Assembly: GCF_003711105.1 (NCBI RefSeq)
Contig: NZ_CP023865.1
Location: 4,489,001-4,553,000 of the forward strand
Direction: 5' to 3'
Source of the DNA: Actinoplanes teichomyceticus ATCC 31121
GTDB taxonomy: Bacteria; Actinomycetota; Actinomycetes; Mycobacteriales; Micromonosporaceae
Length of the DNA stretch: 64,000 bases
Positions 1 to 8,711 of this stretch are shown piece after piece. The stretch's first letter is position 1. Every line of letters starts with the position of its first letter. Position numbers and translations under genes: made by a program. A model generated the notes under the pieces. It saw only the letters and a list, made by a program, of their open reading frames with translations. It was not told the origin of the DNA and ran no database searches.

Positions 1-2
1 GC

Positions 3-416
3 CGGGCCGAGATGCCCCCGCCGGAGCAGATCCGGCTCTGGCTGTACGGCGTGGCCCGCCGCGTCCTGGCCAACCACCACCGCGGCGGGGACCGGCGCCG
101 GCGCCTCGGCGAGAAGCTGCGCCGGAGGCTGACCTCGTGGTCACCCGACCCGGCCGTCGAGGTCCCGGAACGCCTCGCCGTCCGCGACGCCCTCGCCCGG
201 CTCGGCGACCTCGACCGGGAGGTGCTCACCCTGACCGTGTGGGAGGGGCTGCGCCCGGGCGAGATCGCCCAGGTGCTCGGGGTGCGGCCGGCCACCGTGC
301 GGGCCCGGCTGGCCCGGGCCCGTGCCCGGCTGCGCGAGCTCGTCGGTGACGATCCGCGACCACCCGGACATGTGTGGGATGTCCTGATCGCACCGACCCC
401 GGAGGAGGGCCGATGA
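3..416 (+). CDS. ECF-type RNA polymerase sigma factor, C-terminal part (5' end outside the window)
   Basis: The reading frame is open from the window edge, so the true start lies upstream; the first in-window ATG (base 12) is probably internal. What remains is the linker and sigma region 4: a helix-turn-helix with 'LRPGEIAQVLGV' followed by the repeated-Arg recognition helix 'RPATVRARLARARARL', typical of extracytoplasmic-function sigma factors, which direct RNA polymerase to stress-type promoters. Region 2 is not visible. The stop overlaps the start of the next gene (ATGA), so the two are translationally coupled; that gene has the layout of a membrane-bound sigma regulator. Confidence 0.85.
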   Translation, partial: RAEMPPPEQIRLWLYGVARRVLANHHRGGDRRRRLGEKLRRRLTSWSPDPAVEVPERLAVRDALARLGDLDREVLTLTVWEGLRPGEIAQVLGVRPATVRARLARARARLRELVGDDPRPPGHVWDVLIAPTPEEGR

Positions 417-1474
417 CCGACGACCTGGAGCGGATGATCCGCGACGCCGATCCGTACCGGGCCGGCCTGTCCGAGCACCTGCGCGGGGCCGAGCACGAGC
501 TCCTGGAGGAGATCATGTCCACCCCGACCCCCGCCCCCGCGCGCCGCACGCGCCGTCTGGTGGCGCCGCTGACCGCCGCCGCGACGGTCACCGGCGTGCT
601 CGCCGTGTCGATCGCGCTCGCCGACCGCTCGCCACGCCGCGACGCCGCTGCCCCGGCGGCGCCGGTCCCGGCGTCCGTGCCCGCCGGCGCGCCGTCGGCC
701 GGCGACGCGGCGATGTCGCTCAAGGCGGCCGAGGAGAACCCGCGGCTGCTGATCGGCGAGCCGGGCTGGACGGCGGTCAGCGTGTCCGGTTTCGCCACCG
801 AGAGCGGTGACATCTTCTTCGCCAAGGGCGAGCGCACCCTGAACATGACGTGGTACCCGGAGCGGTACTACGGCGAGTACTACGCCGACCGCCTGCACGT
901 CAGCAGACCGGAGCTGGCCCGGGCCGGGGACTGGCCGGGCACCGTCTTCACCTACCGCGCCGACGACTTCGCGATGCTGCTGCGTCCCCGCGACGGCGTC
1001 TTCGCCGAGCTGCGCACCAGCGGCCCGTGGACCCGCGAGCAGTTCGACGCGCTCCTGAAGAAGATCAAGCGGGTCGACGCCCGCACCTGGCTGGCCGCCC
1101 TGCCCCCCGAGGTCGTCACGCCGGAGCGGGCCGCCGGGGCGGCCACCGAGATCCTGGCCGACGTGCCGCTGCCACCCGGCTTCGACAGTGGCTCGCTGAC
1201 CGGCCTCGGCGCCAACGACCGGTACCAGTTCGGCGCCCAGGTGATCGCCCGGGTCGGCTGCGGCTGGATCGCCGAGTGGGAGCGCGCGGACCGCGCCGGG
1301 GACGCCGCCGCGCGCGACCGCGCCGCGGACGCCATGCGCGGCAGCCGGCAGTGGCAGATCCTGCGGTGGATGACCGGCGAGGGCGACTGGGCCGAGGGTT
1401 TCTGGCAGATCGCCGACGACGTCGCCGCCGGCCGCCGCGTCCCCGGCTACCGCGAGGCGCTCGGCTGCGACTGA
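413..1474 (+). CDS. Membrane-anchored protein coupled to the ECF sigma factor (putative anti-sigma partner)
   Basis: 353 residues. The ATG at 413 is chosen because it overlaps the sigma-factor TGA (ATGA). Residues 1-48 are a charged cytoplasmic segment, residues about 49-70 form one transmembrane helix (LVAPLTAAATVTGVLAVSIA), then an Ala/Pro-rich linker and about 270 residues predicted outside. This is the usual topology of anti-sigma or sigma-responsive membrane proteins encoded next to ECF factors, but I see no HxxxCxxC zinc anti-sigma motif. The role as sigma regulator is inferred from position and topology only; the outer domain is not recognised. Confidence 0.7.
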   Translation: MTDDLERMIRDADPYRAGLSEHLRGAEHELLEEIMSTPTPAPARRTRRLVAPLTAAATVTGVLAVSIALADRSPRRDAAAPAAPVPASVPAGAPSAGDAAMSLKAAEENPRLLIGEPGWTAVSVSGFATESGDIFFAKGERTLNMTWYPERYYGEYYADRLHVSRPELARAGDWPGTVFTYRADDFAMLLRPRDGVFAELRTSGPWTREQFDALLKKIKRVDARTWLAALPPEVVTPERAAGAATEILADVPLPPGFDSGSLTGLGANDRYQFGAQVIARVGCGWIAEWERADRAGDAAARDRAADAMRGSRQWQILRWMTGEGDWAEGFWQIADDVAAGRRVPGYREALGCD

Positions 1475-1740
1475 TCCCGGGCGGCACGGCGCCGGCCCGC
1501 ACCGATCGGAAACCGAACCGCTCCGGAAACACCCTGCGGGAACCGGTCGCGCCGCCGACCGTGCGGGTGTGGAAATCACCGGGTACCTCTCCGCCTGTTT
1601 CGTCCGCCACCCGAACGGCGCGCTGAGCGCCGAGGCCGGTCCCGGCCGCGCGCCGGGCGCGCGGCCGGCCCCCGACGTGCGCCAACCGACCGGCGCGCGC
1701 GAGCGGGCCGCCGTCCGGGAACTCGTGTACGGGGGCACCG
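1475..1740. other. Intergenic region upstream of the sugar-binding lipoprotein
   Basis: 266 bases without a convincing gene. It contains the GC-rich self-complementary stretch around 1640-1672 (cggccgcgcgccgggcgcgc core), which could end the sigma-factor transcript. A TACGGG box ends 7 bases before the ATG at 1741, so the next gene may be transcribed without a leader. No flagellar-type (TAAA/GCCGATAA) promoter was found. Confidence 0.4.
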
Positions 1741-2898
1741 ATGCGTCCTGACCTGACGAAAGCCGTACGCGACGGCTCGTCTTCGCCCGCCGGCCACCGA
1801 ACGGAGATCCGGGGAAAGCGGACGCGGTACTTCGCCGTCACGGCGCTGGTGCTGGCCACGGCCACCGGGTGCGGCGCCACCGATGAGACCGCGGTCAGCC
1901 AGCCGGACCGCGGCACGATCGGGATCGCGATGCCGACCACCGAGTCGGTCCGCTGGGTCGGCGACGGCGAGAGCATCGTCCGCCAGTTCCAGCTGCTCGG
2001 TTACAAGACCGACCTGCGGTACGCCGAGGACGACATCGACAAGCAGGTCGACCAGATCAGCGACATGATCGAGAACGGTGACAAGGCCCTGGTCATCGGC
2101 GCGATCGACGGCACCGCGCTCAAGAGCGTGCTGGCCAGGGCGGCGGACGCGGAGATCCCGGTGATCTCCTACGACCGGCTGATCCGGGACACCCCGAACA
2201 TCACGTACTACGCCACCTTCGACAACTTCAAGGTCGGCGTGCTGCAGGCCGGCGCGATCGTCAAGGCGCTCAAGCTGACCGGCACCAAGGACTCGTACAA
2301 CATCGAGCTGTTCGCCGGGTCGGCCGACGACAACAACGCCACGTTCTTCTTCAACGGCGCGATGAGCGTGCTGCAGCCGTACCTGCGCTCGGGCCGGTTG
2401 CGGGTGGCCAGCGGCGAGACCGCGTTCGCGAAGGTCGCCACCCAGCGCTGGGACGGCGCGGTGGCGAAGAAGCGGATGCAGCGCCTGCTCGCCGGCCCGC
2501 TGCAGGGTGAGCGGGTGGACGCGGTGCTCGCCCCGAACGACGGGCTCAGCCGCAGCATCCTCGAAGCGTTCGAGGAGGACGGGTACGGCCGGGCCGGCCG
2601 GAAACTGCCGGTGATCACCGGCCAGGACGCGGAACTGGAGTCGGCCAAGCTGATCGCCGCCGGCAAGCAGACCCAGACCGTCTACAAGGACACCCGGGAG
2701 CTCGCGAAGGTGGCGGTCCAGATGACCAACTCGCTGCTGCTCGGCGGCGTGCCCGAGGTCAACGACGAGAAACAGTACGACAACGGCGTCAAGGTGGTGC
2801 CGACGTTCCTGCTGCAGCCGGTGAACGTGGACCGCTCCAACTATCAGCGAGTGCTGGTCCAGGGCGGGTACTACACCGCCGGCCAGCTGGCGGGGTGA
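1741..2898 (+). CDS. ChvE/XylF-type sugar-binding lipoprotein (periplasmic-binding-protein fold)
   Basis: 385 residues. A basic, long n-region is followed by a hydrophobic stretch ending ATATGC, with Cys44 as the likely lipidated residue, so the mature protein is predicted to be tethered outside the membrane. The body is a type 1 periplasmic binding protein of the multiple-sugar/xylose class: 'GIAMPTTESVRW' opening strand, 'DKALVIGAIDGTAL', 'IPVISYDRLI', 'DAVLAPNDGLSRSI' and 'LPVITGQDAELES'. No ABC permease or ATPase gene is beside it; the next gene, overlapping by 3-4 bases, is a chemoreceptor. That suggests the protein presents a sugar to the receptor, as ChvE/MglB-type proteins do elsewhere (inference). 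Start: the only ATG upstream of the signal sequence. Confidence 0.88.
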   Translation: MRPDLTKAVRDGSSSPAGHRTEIRGKRTRYFAVTALVLATATGCGATDETAVSQPDRGTIGIAMPTTESVRWVGDGESIVRQFQLLGYKTDLRYAEDDIDKQVDQISDMIENGDKALVIGAIDGTALKSVLARAADAEIPVISYDRLIRDTPNITYYATFDNFKVGVLQAGAIVKALKLTGTKDSYNIELFAGSADDNNATFFFNGAMSVLQPYLRSGRLRVASGETAFAKVATQRWDGAVAKKRMQRLLAGPLQGERVDAVLAPNDGLSRSILEAFEEDGYGRAGRKLPVITGQDAELESAKLIAAGKQTQTVYKDTRELAKVAVQMTNSLLLGGVPEVNDEKQYDNGVKVVPTFLLQPVNVDRSNYQRVLVQGGYYTAGQLAG

Positions 2899-4475
2899 GG
2901 ACCATGATCCAGCGCTTTCTCGACCTGTCGGTCCGTATCAAGCTGACCGTGCTGGTCGCCGCGAGCCTCGTGGCCCTGGCGGTCTGCCTCGGGGTGACCG
3001 TGGTCAACGACCGTACCGCTGAGAACACCGCCCGGGACCTGGCGAACCTGAACTCCGCCAGCTCCCTGGTGCTGCAGCTGGACCGGGAGGCCAGCGAGCT
3101 GCGCGCCAACGGCATCCAGTCGGTCGTGCGCACCGACCCGGCGAAGCAGGCCGACCTGCTGCGGGAGCGGATCGACACGACCGAGGACCTGCTCACCCGC
3201 CTGGACGCGATCGCGCTGCCCAGCGGGCTGGACGCCGCGGTCAACCGGATCAAGGACGTCACCGCCGACTACACCGTCACGCTTCAGCGCTTCGTCGACT
3301 CGGCGGCCGCCGACCAGGCCGGCGCCCGGCTGGCCTGGGAGCAGGTCGGCGTCGACAACTACCTGATCAGCGCGGTGCTGGCGAACGAGCGGGCGCTGTT
3401 CCTGGACACCGTCGCCCAGGCCAACAAGGCGTCCGCGGACCGTCAGGCCTCCGCCGAGCGCATCCTGTGGCTGGCCGCGGCCATCGCGTCCATCGCGGTG
3501 ATCGTGCTCGCCCGCATGATCGTCCAGTCGATCACCCGGCCGCTGCAGCGGGTCCGCGGGGCGCTGCAGGCGATGGCCGCCGGCGACCTGACCGTCGCGG
3601 CCGACGTGCGCGGCCACGACGAGGTCGGCCAGATGGCCCGCGCCCTCGACGAGGCGCAGGCCAACACCCGCCGGGTGGTGTCCTCGGTGGCCGGCTCGGC
3701 GCAGGCGGTCGCCGCGGCGGCCGAGGAGCTGGCGGCCACCGCCGGCACCATGTCGCAGTCCGCCGTGCAGGCCGCCACCCAGGCGCAGACCGTGTCCCAG
3801 GCGGCTGCCGGTGTCAACGACAACGTGTCCAGCGTCGCGCAGGGCACCGACCAGATGGGTGACTCGATCCGCGACATCGCGCACAACGCCACCGAGGCGG
3901 CCCGGGTGGCCGAGCAGGCGGTGGCGGTCGCCGACGCGACCACCGCCCAGGTCGGCAAGCTCGGCGAGTCGTCCAAGGAGATCGCTGACGTGATCAAGGT
4001 GATCACCAGCATCGCCGAGCAGACCAACCTGCTGGCCCTGAACGCCACCATCGAGGCGGCCCGGGCCGGCGAGTCCGGCAAGGGCTTCGCGGTGGTCGCC
4101 GGCGAGGTCAAGGAGCTGGCCCAGGAGACCGCCCGGGCCACCGAGGACATCTCCCGCCGCGTGCAGGCCATCCAGGCCGACACCGCGGGCGCCGTCACCG
4201 CGATCGGCGAGATCACCACGGTGATCGCGCACATCAACGACTACCAGGCCACGATCGCCGCCGCGGTCGCCGAGCAGACCGCCACGACCGAGCGGATGAG
4301 CCGCAACGTCGCCATGGCGGCCTCCGGGGCCGGGGACATCGCCGCCAACATCACCGGGCTGGCCACCGCGACCCAGGTCAGCACGGAGGGCATCGCCCAG
4401 TCCCAGCAGGCGGTCACCGAGCTCAGCACGATGGCCCACAACCTGCAGAACCTGGTCAGCCACTTCCGCTACTGA
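2895..4475 (+). CDS. Methyl-accepting chemotaxis protein
   Basis: About 525 residues. TM1 is at roughly residues 12-36, a mostly helical sensor domain (4HB_MCP-like) follows to about 189, TM2 spans about 190-212, and a HAMP domain (DLTVAADVRGHDEVGQMA) leads into a long coiled coil. The conserved signalling tip 'EQTNLLALNATIEAARAGE' lies near residue 375. The protein therefore should feed CheA/CheW and sense ligand outside the cell. The GTG at 2895 overlaps the upstream stop (GTGA); an ATG at 2904 with GGTGAGG just upstream is an equally good start. Coupling to the sugar-binding lipoprotein is the notable context. No CheA, CheW or flagellar gene is in the window. Confidence 0.95.
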   Translation: MRTMIQRFLDLSVRIKLTVLVAASLVALAVCLGVTVVNDRTAENTARDLANLNSASSLVLQLDREASELRANGIQSVVRTDPAKQADLLRERIDTTEDLLTRLDAIALPSGLDAAVNRIKDVTADYTVTLQRFVDSAAADQAGARLAWEQVGVDNYLISAVLANERALFLDTVAQANKASADRQASAERILWLAAAIASIAVIVLARMIVQSITRPLQRVRGALQAMAAGDLTVAADVRGHDEVGQMARALDEAQANTRRVVSSVAGSAQAVAAAAEELAATAGTMSQSAVQAATQAQTVSQAAAGVNDNVSSVAQGTDQMGDSIRDIAHNATEAARVAEQAVAVADATTAQVGKLGESSKEIADVIKVITSIAEQTNLLALNATIEAARAGESGKGFAVVAGEVKELAQETARATEDISRRVQAIQADTAGAVTAIGEITTVIAHINDYQATIAAAVAEQTATTERMSRNVAMAASGAGDIAANITGLATATQVSTEGIAQSQQAVTELSTMAHNLQNLVSHFRY

Positions 4476-4480
4476 ACACC

Positions 4481-4527
4481 CGAAAGGCGGGGGACGCGAG
4501 CGCTCGTCGCTCGTGTCCCCGCTTTCG
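4481..4527. terminator. Bidirectional hairpin terminator between convergent genes
   Basis: GAAAGGCGGGGGACGCGAGCG is matched by CGCTCGTGTCCCCGCTTTC with a short loop, giving a long stem with few mismatches. It sits in the 61-base gap between the chemoreceptor stop and the stop of the minus-strand Hsp70-like gene, so it can serve both transcripts. Confidence 0.75.
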
Positions 4528-4536
4528 TGAGCGCGG

Positions 4537-6396
4537 TCAGGAGCGGGCCAGCGCCAGAAGACGCTGACCCCACCAGACCGCGACGGCGATGCCCACGCCC
4601 GCGCCGAAGACGCCGATCGTGCGGGGGTCGGCGATGAAGCCGCCGAACACGCCCAGCACCAGCGCCGCGATGCCGCGCAGCACCGTGATGCGAAACAGCA
4701 GCAGGGCCACGCCGGCGCCGACCAGGGCGCCGCCGAGACGGCACGCGGCCTCGCCCCAGGCCTGCGTGCCCGCCGGGAAGCCGGCCCGCACGGTGACCGC
4801 GAACAGCACGCTGCCCACGCTCAGGATCAGCGTCGCGACCGGCGGGAACTCCAGGTTCACCGCGGGGCTCAGCCGCCTGCGGATCAGCACCGCCACGGCG
4901 GCGGCCAGCAGCGCGGCGGGCAGCACCGGCAGCAGCGACCACTGCAGCGGCTCGCCGAACGGCACCACCAGGTACAACCCGGCGGCCACGGCGTACAGCG
5001 CGGCCACGGTCACCCCGAAGGCGTCGCCGGTCAGCAGCCCCGCCGACACCTGCGCGGCGGCGTCCCAGCCGCCGCGCTGCCCGGCGTCGCGGGCCAGCGC
5101 CGCCCCGATCCACGGCGCGGCGGCCAGGCACAGCACCAGCGCGAGCACCCCGGCGATGGCCAGTTCGCCCCAGCTGGAAGCGGTCGCGCCGCGCGTGGTG
5201 AAGACGAAGTGGCCGGCCAGCACGATCGAGGCCAGGCCGGGCACGATCAGCCCCAGCGTCCGCAGCGCGGTGAGCCGGGGCACCTCCGGCGCCGGTTCGG
5301 TGTCGGGCGCCGCCGGGCCCTCGGCCTCGGCGACGCCGAGCACCACGGCCGCGCCGGGCATCTGCGCGACCCGCGCGGGCCGGCCCAGGTGCCGTTCCAG
5401 AGCGCGGGGCACGGCCGGCATCGCGGCCGCGGCGCCGACCACCCGGACCGCGTCCAGGTCGGCGGCGACCAGGCCGGCCGCCTGCAGGGCGTCCGAGGCC
5501 AGCGCGGTCACCCGGCGCAGGACCGGCTCGGCGGCGCGTTCCACCAGGGTGGCGCTGAGCACCACGGCGACGCCCGGCGCGGGCAGCGGCACGGTCACGG
5601 CCGGCTGCACCGAGACCGCCTCCTTCCCGGTACGCAGTACCGCCGCCGTCTCCGGCGACGCCGACCGCAGCACCTCGCCGGCCCCGGACGTGGGCGGGTC
5701 CGCGAACCGCGCGCCGGCGGCCGGGCTGTCCAGGAGCATGGCGACGAGGCGCTCGTCGACGGCGTGCCCGCCCGCGTCGGCGCCGGTCGCCGTGGCGAGC
5801 ACCTCGGCGCCGTCCGGGCCGCAGCGCAGCACGCTCACCTCGGTGGTCGCGCCGACGTCGCAGACCAGCACGAGCCGGTCGGCAACGGTCGTACCGGAGA
5901 AGGGCGATCCGGCCGGTAGCGGGGCCGAGGTGGCGCGCAGGGCCGCGACCGGCGCCTCGACCAGGCGCGGCCGGCCGAGGCCGGCGTGCCGCGCGGCCCG
6001 GCGCAGCCAGGCGCGCCGGGCCGGATCCCAGCCGGCCGGCACGCTCATCCGGATGTCGGCCGGCAGCATCCCGGCGATCCGGATCGCCTCGTCCGCGATG
6101 CGGCGCAGGGTCGCGGCGACCAGGTCGGCGACCTCCACGGTACGGCCGTTGACCCGGATCGTGCCGGTTCCCGCGCCGAGCGGCGCCGCGACGAACCCGG
6201 CCGGATCGTCGGCGGCCAGCCGCCACGCCCGGGCGCCGGCGGTGATCGCGCCGTCGGCGCCGACATGCACGGCGCTGGACGGCTCCGGCGTCCCGTCGAG
6301 GCTGAGCGCGTGCCACCGGCGGTCCGGCCAGGCCAGCACCGCGCGGGCGCACGCGGTCCCGTAGTCGATCGCGAGACGCGGCGCGACGTTCTGCAT
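4537..6396 (-). CDS. Membrane-anchored Hsp70-like (DnaK-type actin-fold ATPase) protein
   Basis: 619 residues. Residues 8-360 form an actin/Hsp70 ATPase fold: phosphate-1 motif 'LAIDYGTACARA' near the N-terminus, phosphate-2 'LVLVCDVGATTEVSVL' near 175-190, and an adenosine-type motif 'VRVVGAAAAMPAVPRAL' in which the usual GGS is replaced by GAA. There is no substrate-binding domain; instead about eight hydrophobic helices fill residues 388-619. So this is not a cytosolic chaperone but a nucleotide-dependent membrane protein whose partner is unknown. The start is the ATG just after an AT-containing upstream stretch. It may be co-transcribed with the beta-lactamase-fold gene 70 bases upstream on the same strand. 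Confidence 0.8.
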   Translation of the reverse strand: MQNVAPRLAIDYGTACARAVLAWPDRRWHALSLDGTPEPSSAVHVGADGAITAGARAWRLAADDPAGFVAAPLGAGTGTIRVNGRTVEVADLVAATLRRIADEAIRIAGMLPADIRMSVPAGWDPARRAWLRRAARHAGLGRPRLVEAPVAALRATSAPLPAGSPFSGTTVADRLVLVCDVGATTEVSVLRCGPDGAEVLATATGADAGGHAVDERLVAMLLDSPAAGARFADPPTSGAGEVLRSASPETAAVLRTGKEAVSVQPAVTVPLPAPGVAVVLSATLVERAAEPVLRRVTALASDALQAAGLVAADLDAVRVVGAAAAMPAVPRALERHLGRPARVAQMPGAAVVLGVAEAEGPAAPDTEPAPEVPRLTALRTLGLIVPGLASIVLAGHFVFTTRGATASSWGELAIAGVLALVLCLAAAPWIGAALARDAGQRGGWDAAAQVSAGLLTGDAFGVTVAALYAVAAGLYLVVPFGEPLQWSLLPVLPAALLAAAVAVLIRRRLSPAVNLEFPPVATLILSVGSVLFAVTVRAGFPAGTQAWGEAACRLGGALVGAGVALLLFRITVLRGIAALVLGVFGGFIADPRTIGVFGAGVGIAVAVWWGQRLLALARS

Positions 6397-6466
6397 GACG
6401 CCCAGTGAAACAGATGATCACCGATGCGTCAGCCCGCCGCGCGCGACCGCCGCCGCGGTGCGCGGT

Positions 6467-7456
6467 CTAGTACTTGAGGTACCGGCGGGTCAGTTCGGCG
6501 ACCTTCTCGACCAGGGCGATGCCGCTCTCCATCGACGCGTTGTTGTGCGAGAGCACGGCCACCGACACGTCGATCTCGTCGTCGTCGGAGGTGATCCGGC
6601 CGATCGTGTTGACCGCCCAGAGCCCGCCGTCGGCCGAGCGCGTGTCCCAGCCGTTCTTGACCGTGCAGGTCTCGCCGGGCGCGGCGACCGCCGGCACGCC
6701 CCAGTCCTGCGTCTCGTCGACGGTGTTCATCAGTGTGAACGCGGTCTTGCGGGAGCCGGCGTCCAACGGCCCCTTGGGGTCGACGAGCTCGGACAGCAGC
6801 GTGATCTGGTCGGCGGCCGTGGTCCGGGTCAGGCCCCAGGAGCTGTTCACCACGGTGTCGGTGAGTCCGAGCCGCTTGTTGCACCTGCCGACCGCGGTGC
6901 GCCCGCCGAGCCGCTGGAATAGCGCCGTGGTGGCGTTGTTGTCGCTGAGCCGGATCATCGGCTTGGCCAGCGCCATCTCGGCGGAGCTCGGCTCGCGGCC
7001 GGCGTCCTGGTCCTTGAGCAGCATGCAGGCCAGGATCTGGGTCTTGACGATGCTGGCGGTGTCGTAGTGCTCGTCGCCGCGGAAGGCGTACGTCTGACCG
7101 GTCCTGGCGTCGCGCACCGCGACCGAGAATTCCGGCGAGGTCGCCGCGAGCCGCTTCAGCGCGGCGTCGAGCTGCTTCGCCCGCTTGGCGCGCTGGGCCT
7201 CGGCCAGTTCCTCGGGGCTGGGGCCGGTCGGCGACGGCGACGCGGCCGGCCCGCCGATGCTCAGGGAGCCCGGAAGCACACTCCCGCCACCGGCGCCGCC
7301 GTTCCCGTCGAGGCCCAGGTAGATCAGGCCACCACCGCCGAGAACCACGGCCGCCGCCACAGCCATAATCGCCACCCGGTAACGCCGCACCCGTGCATAC
7401 TGCCGTGCCACCGGCACGTTCACAACTCGCCCTACCGTGGGCACCTGCCCCGCCAC
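6467..7456 (-). CDS. Class A beta-lactamase-fold serine hydrolase, membrane-anchored
   Basis: 329 residues. A single membrane segment near residues 28-48 is followed by a Gly/Pro/Ser linker and a penicillin-recognising domain. The SxxK motif is SIVK (Ser135/Lys138) and the SDN loop is intact (171-173), but the KTG motif reads KNG. Class A enzymes hydrolyse beta-lactams through an acyl-Ser intermediate; related anchored proteins may instead act on peptidoglycan or have no lactamase activity. I see no clear class A Glu166 omega-loop, so lactam hydrolysis is uncertain. The BlaI-type repressor in this window lies 4 kb away and is not evidently linked. Confidence 0.82.
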   Translation of the reverse strand: MAGQVPTVGRVVNVPVARQYARVRRYRVAIMAVAAAVVLGGGGLIYLGLDGNGGAGGGSVLPGSLSIGGPAASPSPTGPSPEELAEAQRAKRAKQLDAALKRLAATSPEFSVAVRDARTGQTYAFRGDEHYDTASIVKTQILACMLLKDQDAGREPSSAEMALAKPMIRLSDNNATTALFQRLGGRTAVGRCNKRLGLTDTVVNSSWGLTRTTAADQITLLSELVDPKGPLDAGSRKTAFTLMNTVDETQDWGVPAVAAPGETCTVKNGWDTRSADGGLWAVNTIGRITSDDDEIDVSVAVLSHNNASMESGIALVEKVAELTRRYLKY

Positions 7457-7504
7457 CTGCAGTGATTGCCGTGCGGGGCGCTACCGGCGGGGTTCGGCTC
7501 CGAT

Positions 7505-7516
7505 TAGGATCCCGGC
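7505..7516 (+). promoter_or_regulatory. Leaderless -10 box for the first PF04672 methyltransferase
   Basis: TAGGAT followed by exactly six bases and then the GTG start; there is no Shine-Dalgarno sequence. This spacing is the usual signature of leaderless transcription in actinobacteria. Confidence 0.5.
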
Positions 7517-8311
7517 GTGACCATCGACAGGCTCGACACCGGGGTGCCGCACCCGGCCCGGCGGTACAACTACTGGCTGGGCGGCAAGGACAACTTCGCG
7601 GCCGACCGGGAGTCGGGTGACCTGCTCGCCCGGTCGTACCCCGCGGCGCGGATCGCGGCCCGGGCCAACCGCGCCTTCCTGCGGCGTGCGGTGGGTTTCC
7701 TGGCCGGCGAGGCGGGCATCCGGCAGTTCCTGGACATCGGCACCGGCCTGCCCACCGCGGACAACACCCACGAGGTGGCGCAGCGGATCGCGCCGGAGAG
7801 CCGGATCGTCTACGTCGACAACGACCCGATGGTGATGGCGCACGCCCGCGCGCTGCTGACCAGCACCCCGCAGGGCCGGACCCGGTATCTCGAGGAGGAC
7901 CTGCGCGAGCCGGAGAGCATCCTGCGCTCCCTGGAGATCCTCGACCTGTCGCAGCCGGTGGCGCTGATCCTGGTCGCGGTGGTGCACTTCCTGCCCGAGC
8001 AGGCGCGCGCCCGGGAGATCGTCCGGACGCTGGTCGACGCGCTGCCGTCCGGCAGTTACCTGACCATGTCGATGGCGACCACCGACTTTCTGACCCCGGA
8101 GCTCACGGCGAACTGGGACGAGTCGCTGCGGACCGGGCGCTCCGACGTGTACCCGCGCACCCGCGCCGAGTTCGACGAGTTCTTCGCCGGTCTGGAGCTG
8201 GTCGACCCGGGCGTGGTGGCGGTCAGCGAGTGGCGGCCCGACCCGGCCGCCGAGGAGCGTCCCACGCCGGTGGAGGCCTCGCTGTTCGGGGCGGTGGCCC
8301 GCAAGGCGTGA
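7517..8311 (+). CDS. PF04672 S-adenosyl-L-methionine-dependent methyltransferase
   Basis: 264 residues. This family is abundant in actinomycetes. The N-terminal signature 'HPARRYNYWLGGKDNFAADR' and the SAM-binding 'FLDIGTGLPTADNTHEV' plus 'RIVYVDNDPMVMAHARALL' are all present. The protein is expected to be a cytosolic methyltransferase; the substrate of this family is not established. The GTG start is fixed by the TAGGAT box six bases upstream. A close paralogue sits at 20676-21485. The gene is divergent from the beta-lactamase-fold gene. Confidence 0.92.
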   Translation: MTIDRLDTGVPHPARRYNYWLGGKDNFAADRESGDLLARSYPAARIAARANRAFLRRAVGFLAGEAGIRQFLDIGTGLPTADNTHEVAQRIAPESRIVYVDNDPMVMAHARALLTSTPQGRTRYLEEDLREPESILRSLEILDLSQPVALILVAVVHFLPEQARAREIVRTLVDALPSGSYLTMSMATTDFLTPELTANWDESLRTGRSDVYPRTRAEFDEFFAGLELVDPGVVAVSEWRPDPAAEERPTPVEASLFGAVARKA

Positions 8312-8488
8312 CCCGGGCCGCGTCGCGGCGGTCGTCGACGGCCTCGTGCGTGGCCGGCTTGCGGAGCGGCCGCGCCGCTTCGGCGTACCCGCCGCGGACT
8401 GTGGAACGCGCTCGGCGGCAACCCGCCGGAGCCGCGCGGCCAGGGACGCCCACCTCGCGGTGAGCGCCCCTGCCGGTGGCGGCCGCGG
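8312..8488. other. Intergenic, no feature seen
   Basis: GC-rich spacer between the methyltransferase stop and the frameshifted small gene on the other strand. I see no convincing coding sequence, hairpin with a U-tract or repeat. Confidence 0.4.
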
Positions 8489-8711
8489 CTACCTGCAGGC
8501 GATGTCGCTCCGGGTCACTTTGCCGCTGCTGTCGGTTCCAGCCCTCGCCGAGGCACTTCGGTTCGCTGCCCTCGGCGACGCCCTGATACCTGCCGCAGAC
8601 CACCACGCCGGAGCTGGTGCTGACGGTGACCCGGGTGATGGTGGCGGTGTCGCCTTCGTTGCTGTTGATGCCGGCGACCATGTCGATGTCGTTCAGGACT
8701 GGTCGTGGCAT
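8489..8711 (-). pseudogene. Small hypothetical gene broken by a single-base frameshift
   Basis: On the minus strand an ATG at 8711 is preceded by GGCGAGG, 5 bases away, a good ribosome site. The frame reads MPRPVLNDIDMVAGINSNEG and continues with strong G/C third positions through a GVVVCGRYQGVAEG stretch to about residue 62. Coding character then switches to the next frame, which reads SSGKVTRSDIACR and stops at 8489. The total length (223 bases) is one base over a multiple of three, so one extra base near the CGACAGCAG segment (about 8530) breaks the gene. Repaired, it would be about 73 residues with three Cys, resembling a small extracellular or structural protein. It may be a real mutation or a sequencing error; function unknown. 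Confidence 0.55.

Noticed and set aside
1475..1740. Flagellar/WhiG-type promoter before the chemotaxis pair
   Set aside because: No TAAA-N15-GCCGATAA-like sequence found.
2871..4463. 530-codon minus-strand open frame opposite the chemoreceptor
   Set aside because: Shadow of the chemoreceptor; Gly/Asp/Leu-rich with no motif.
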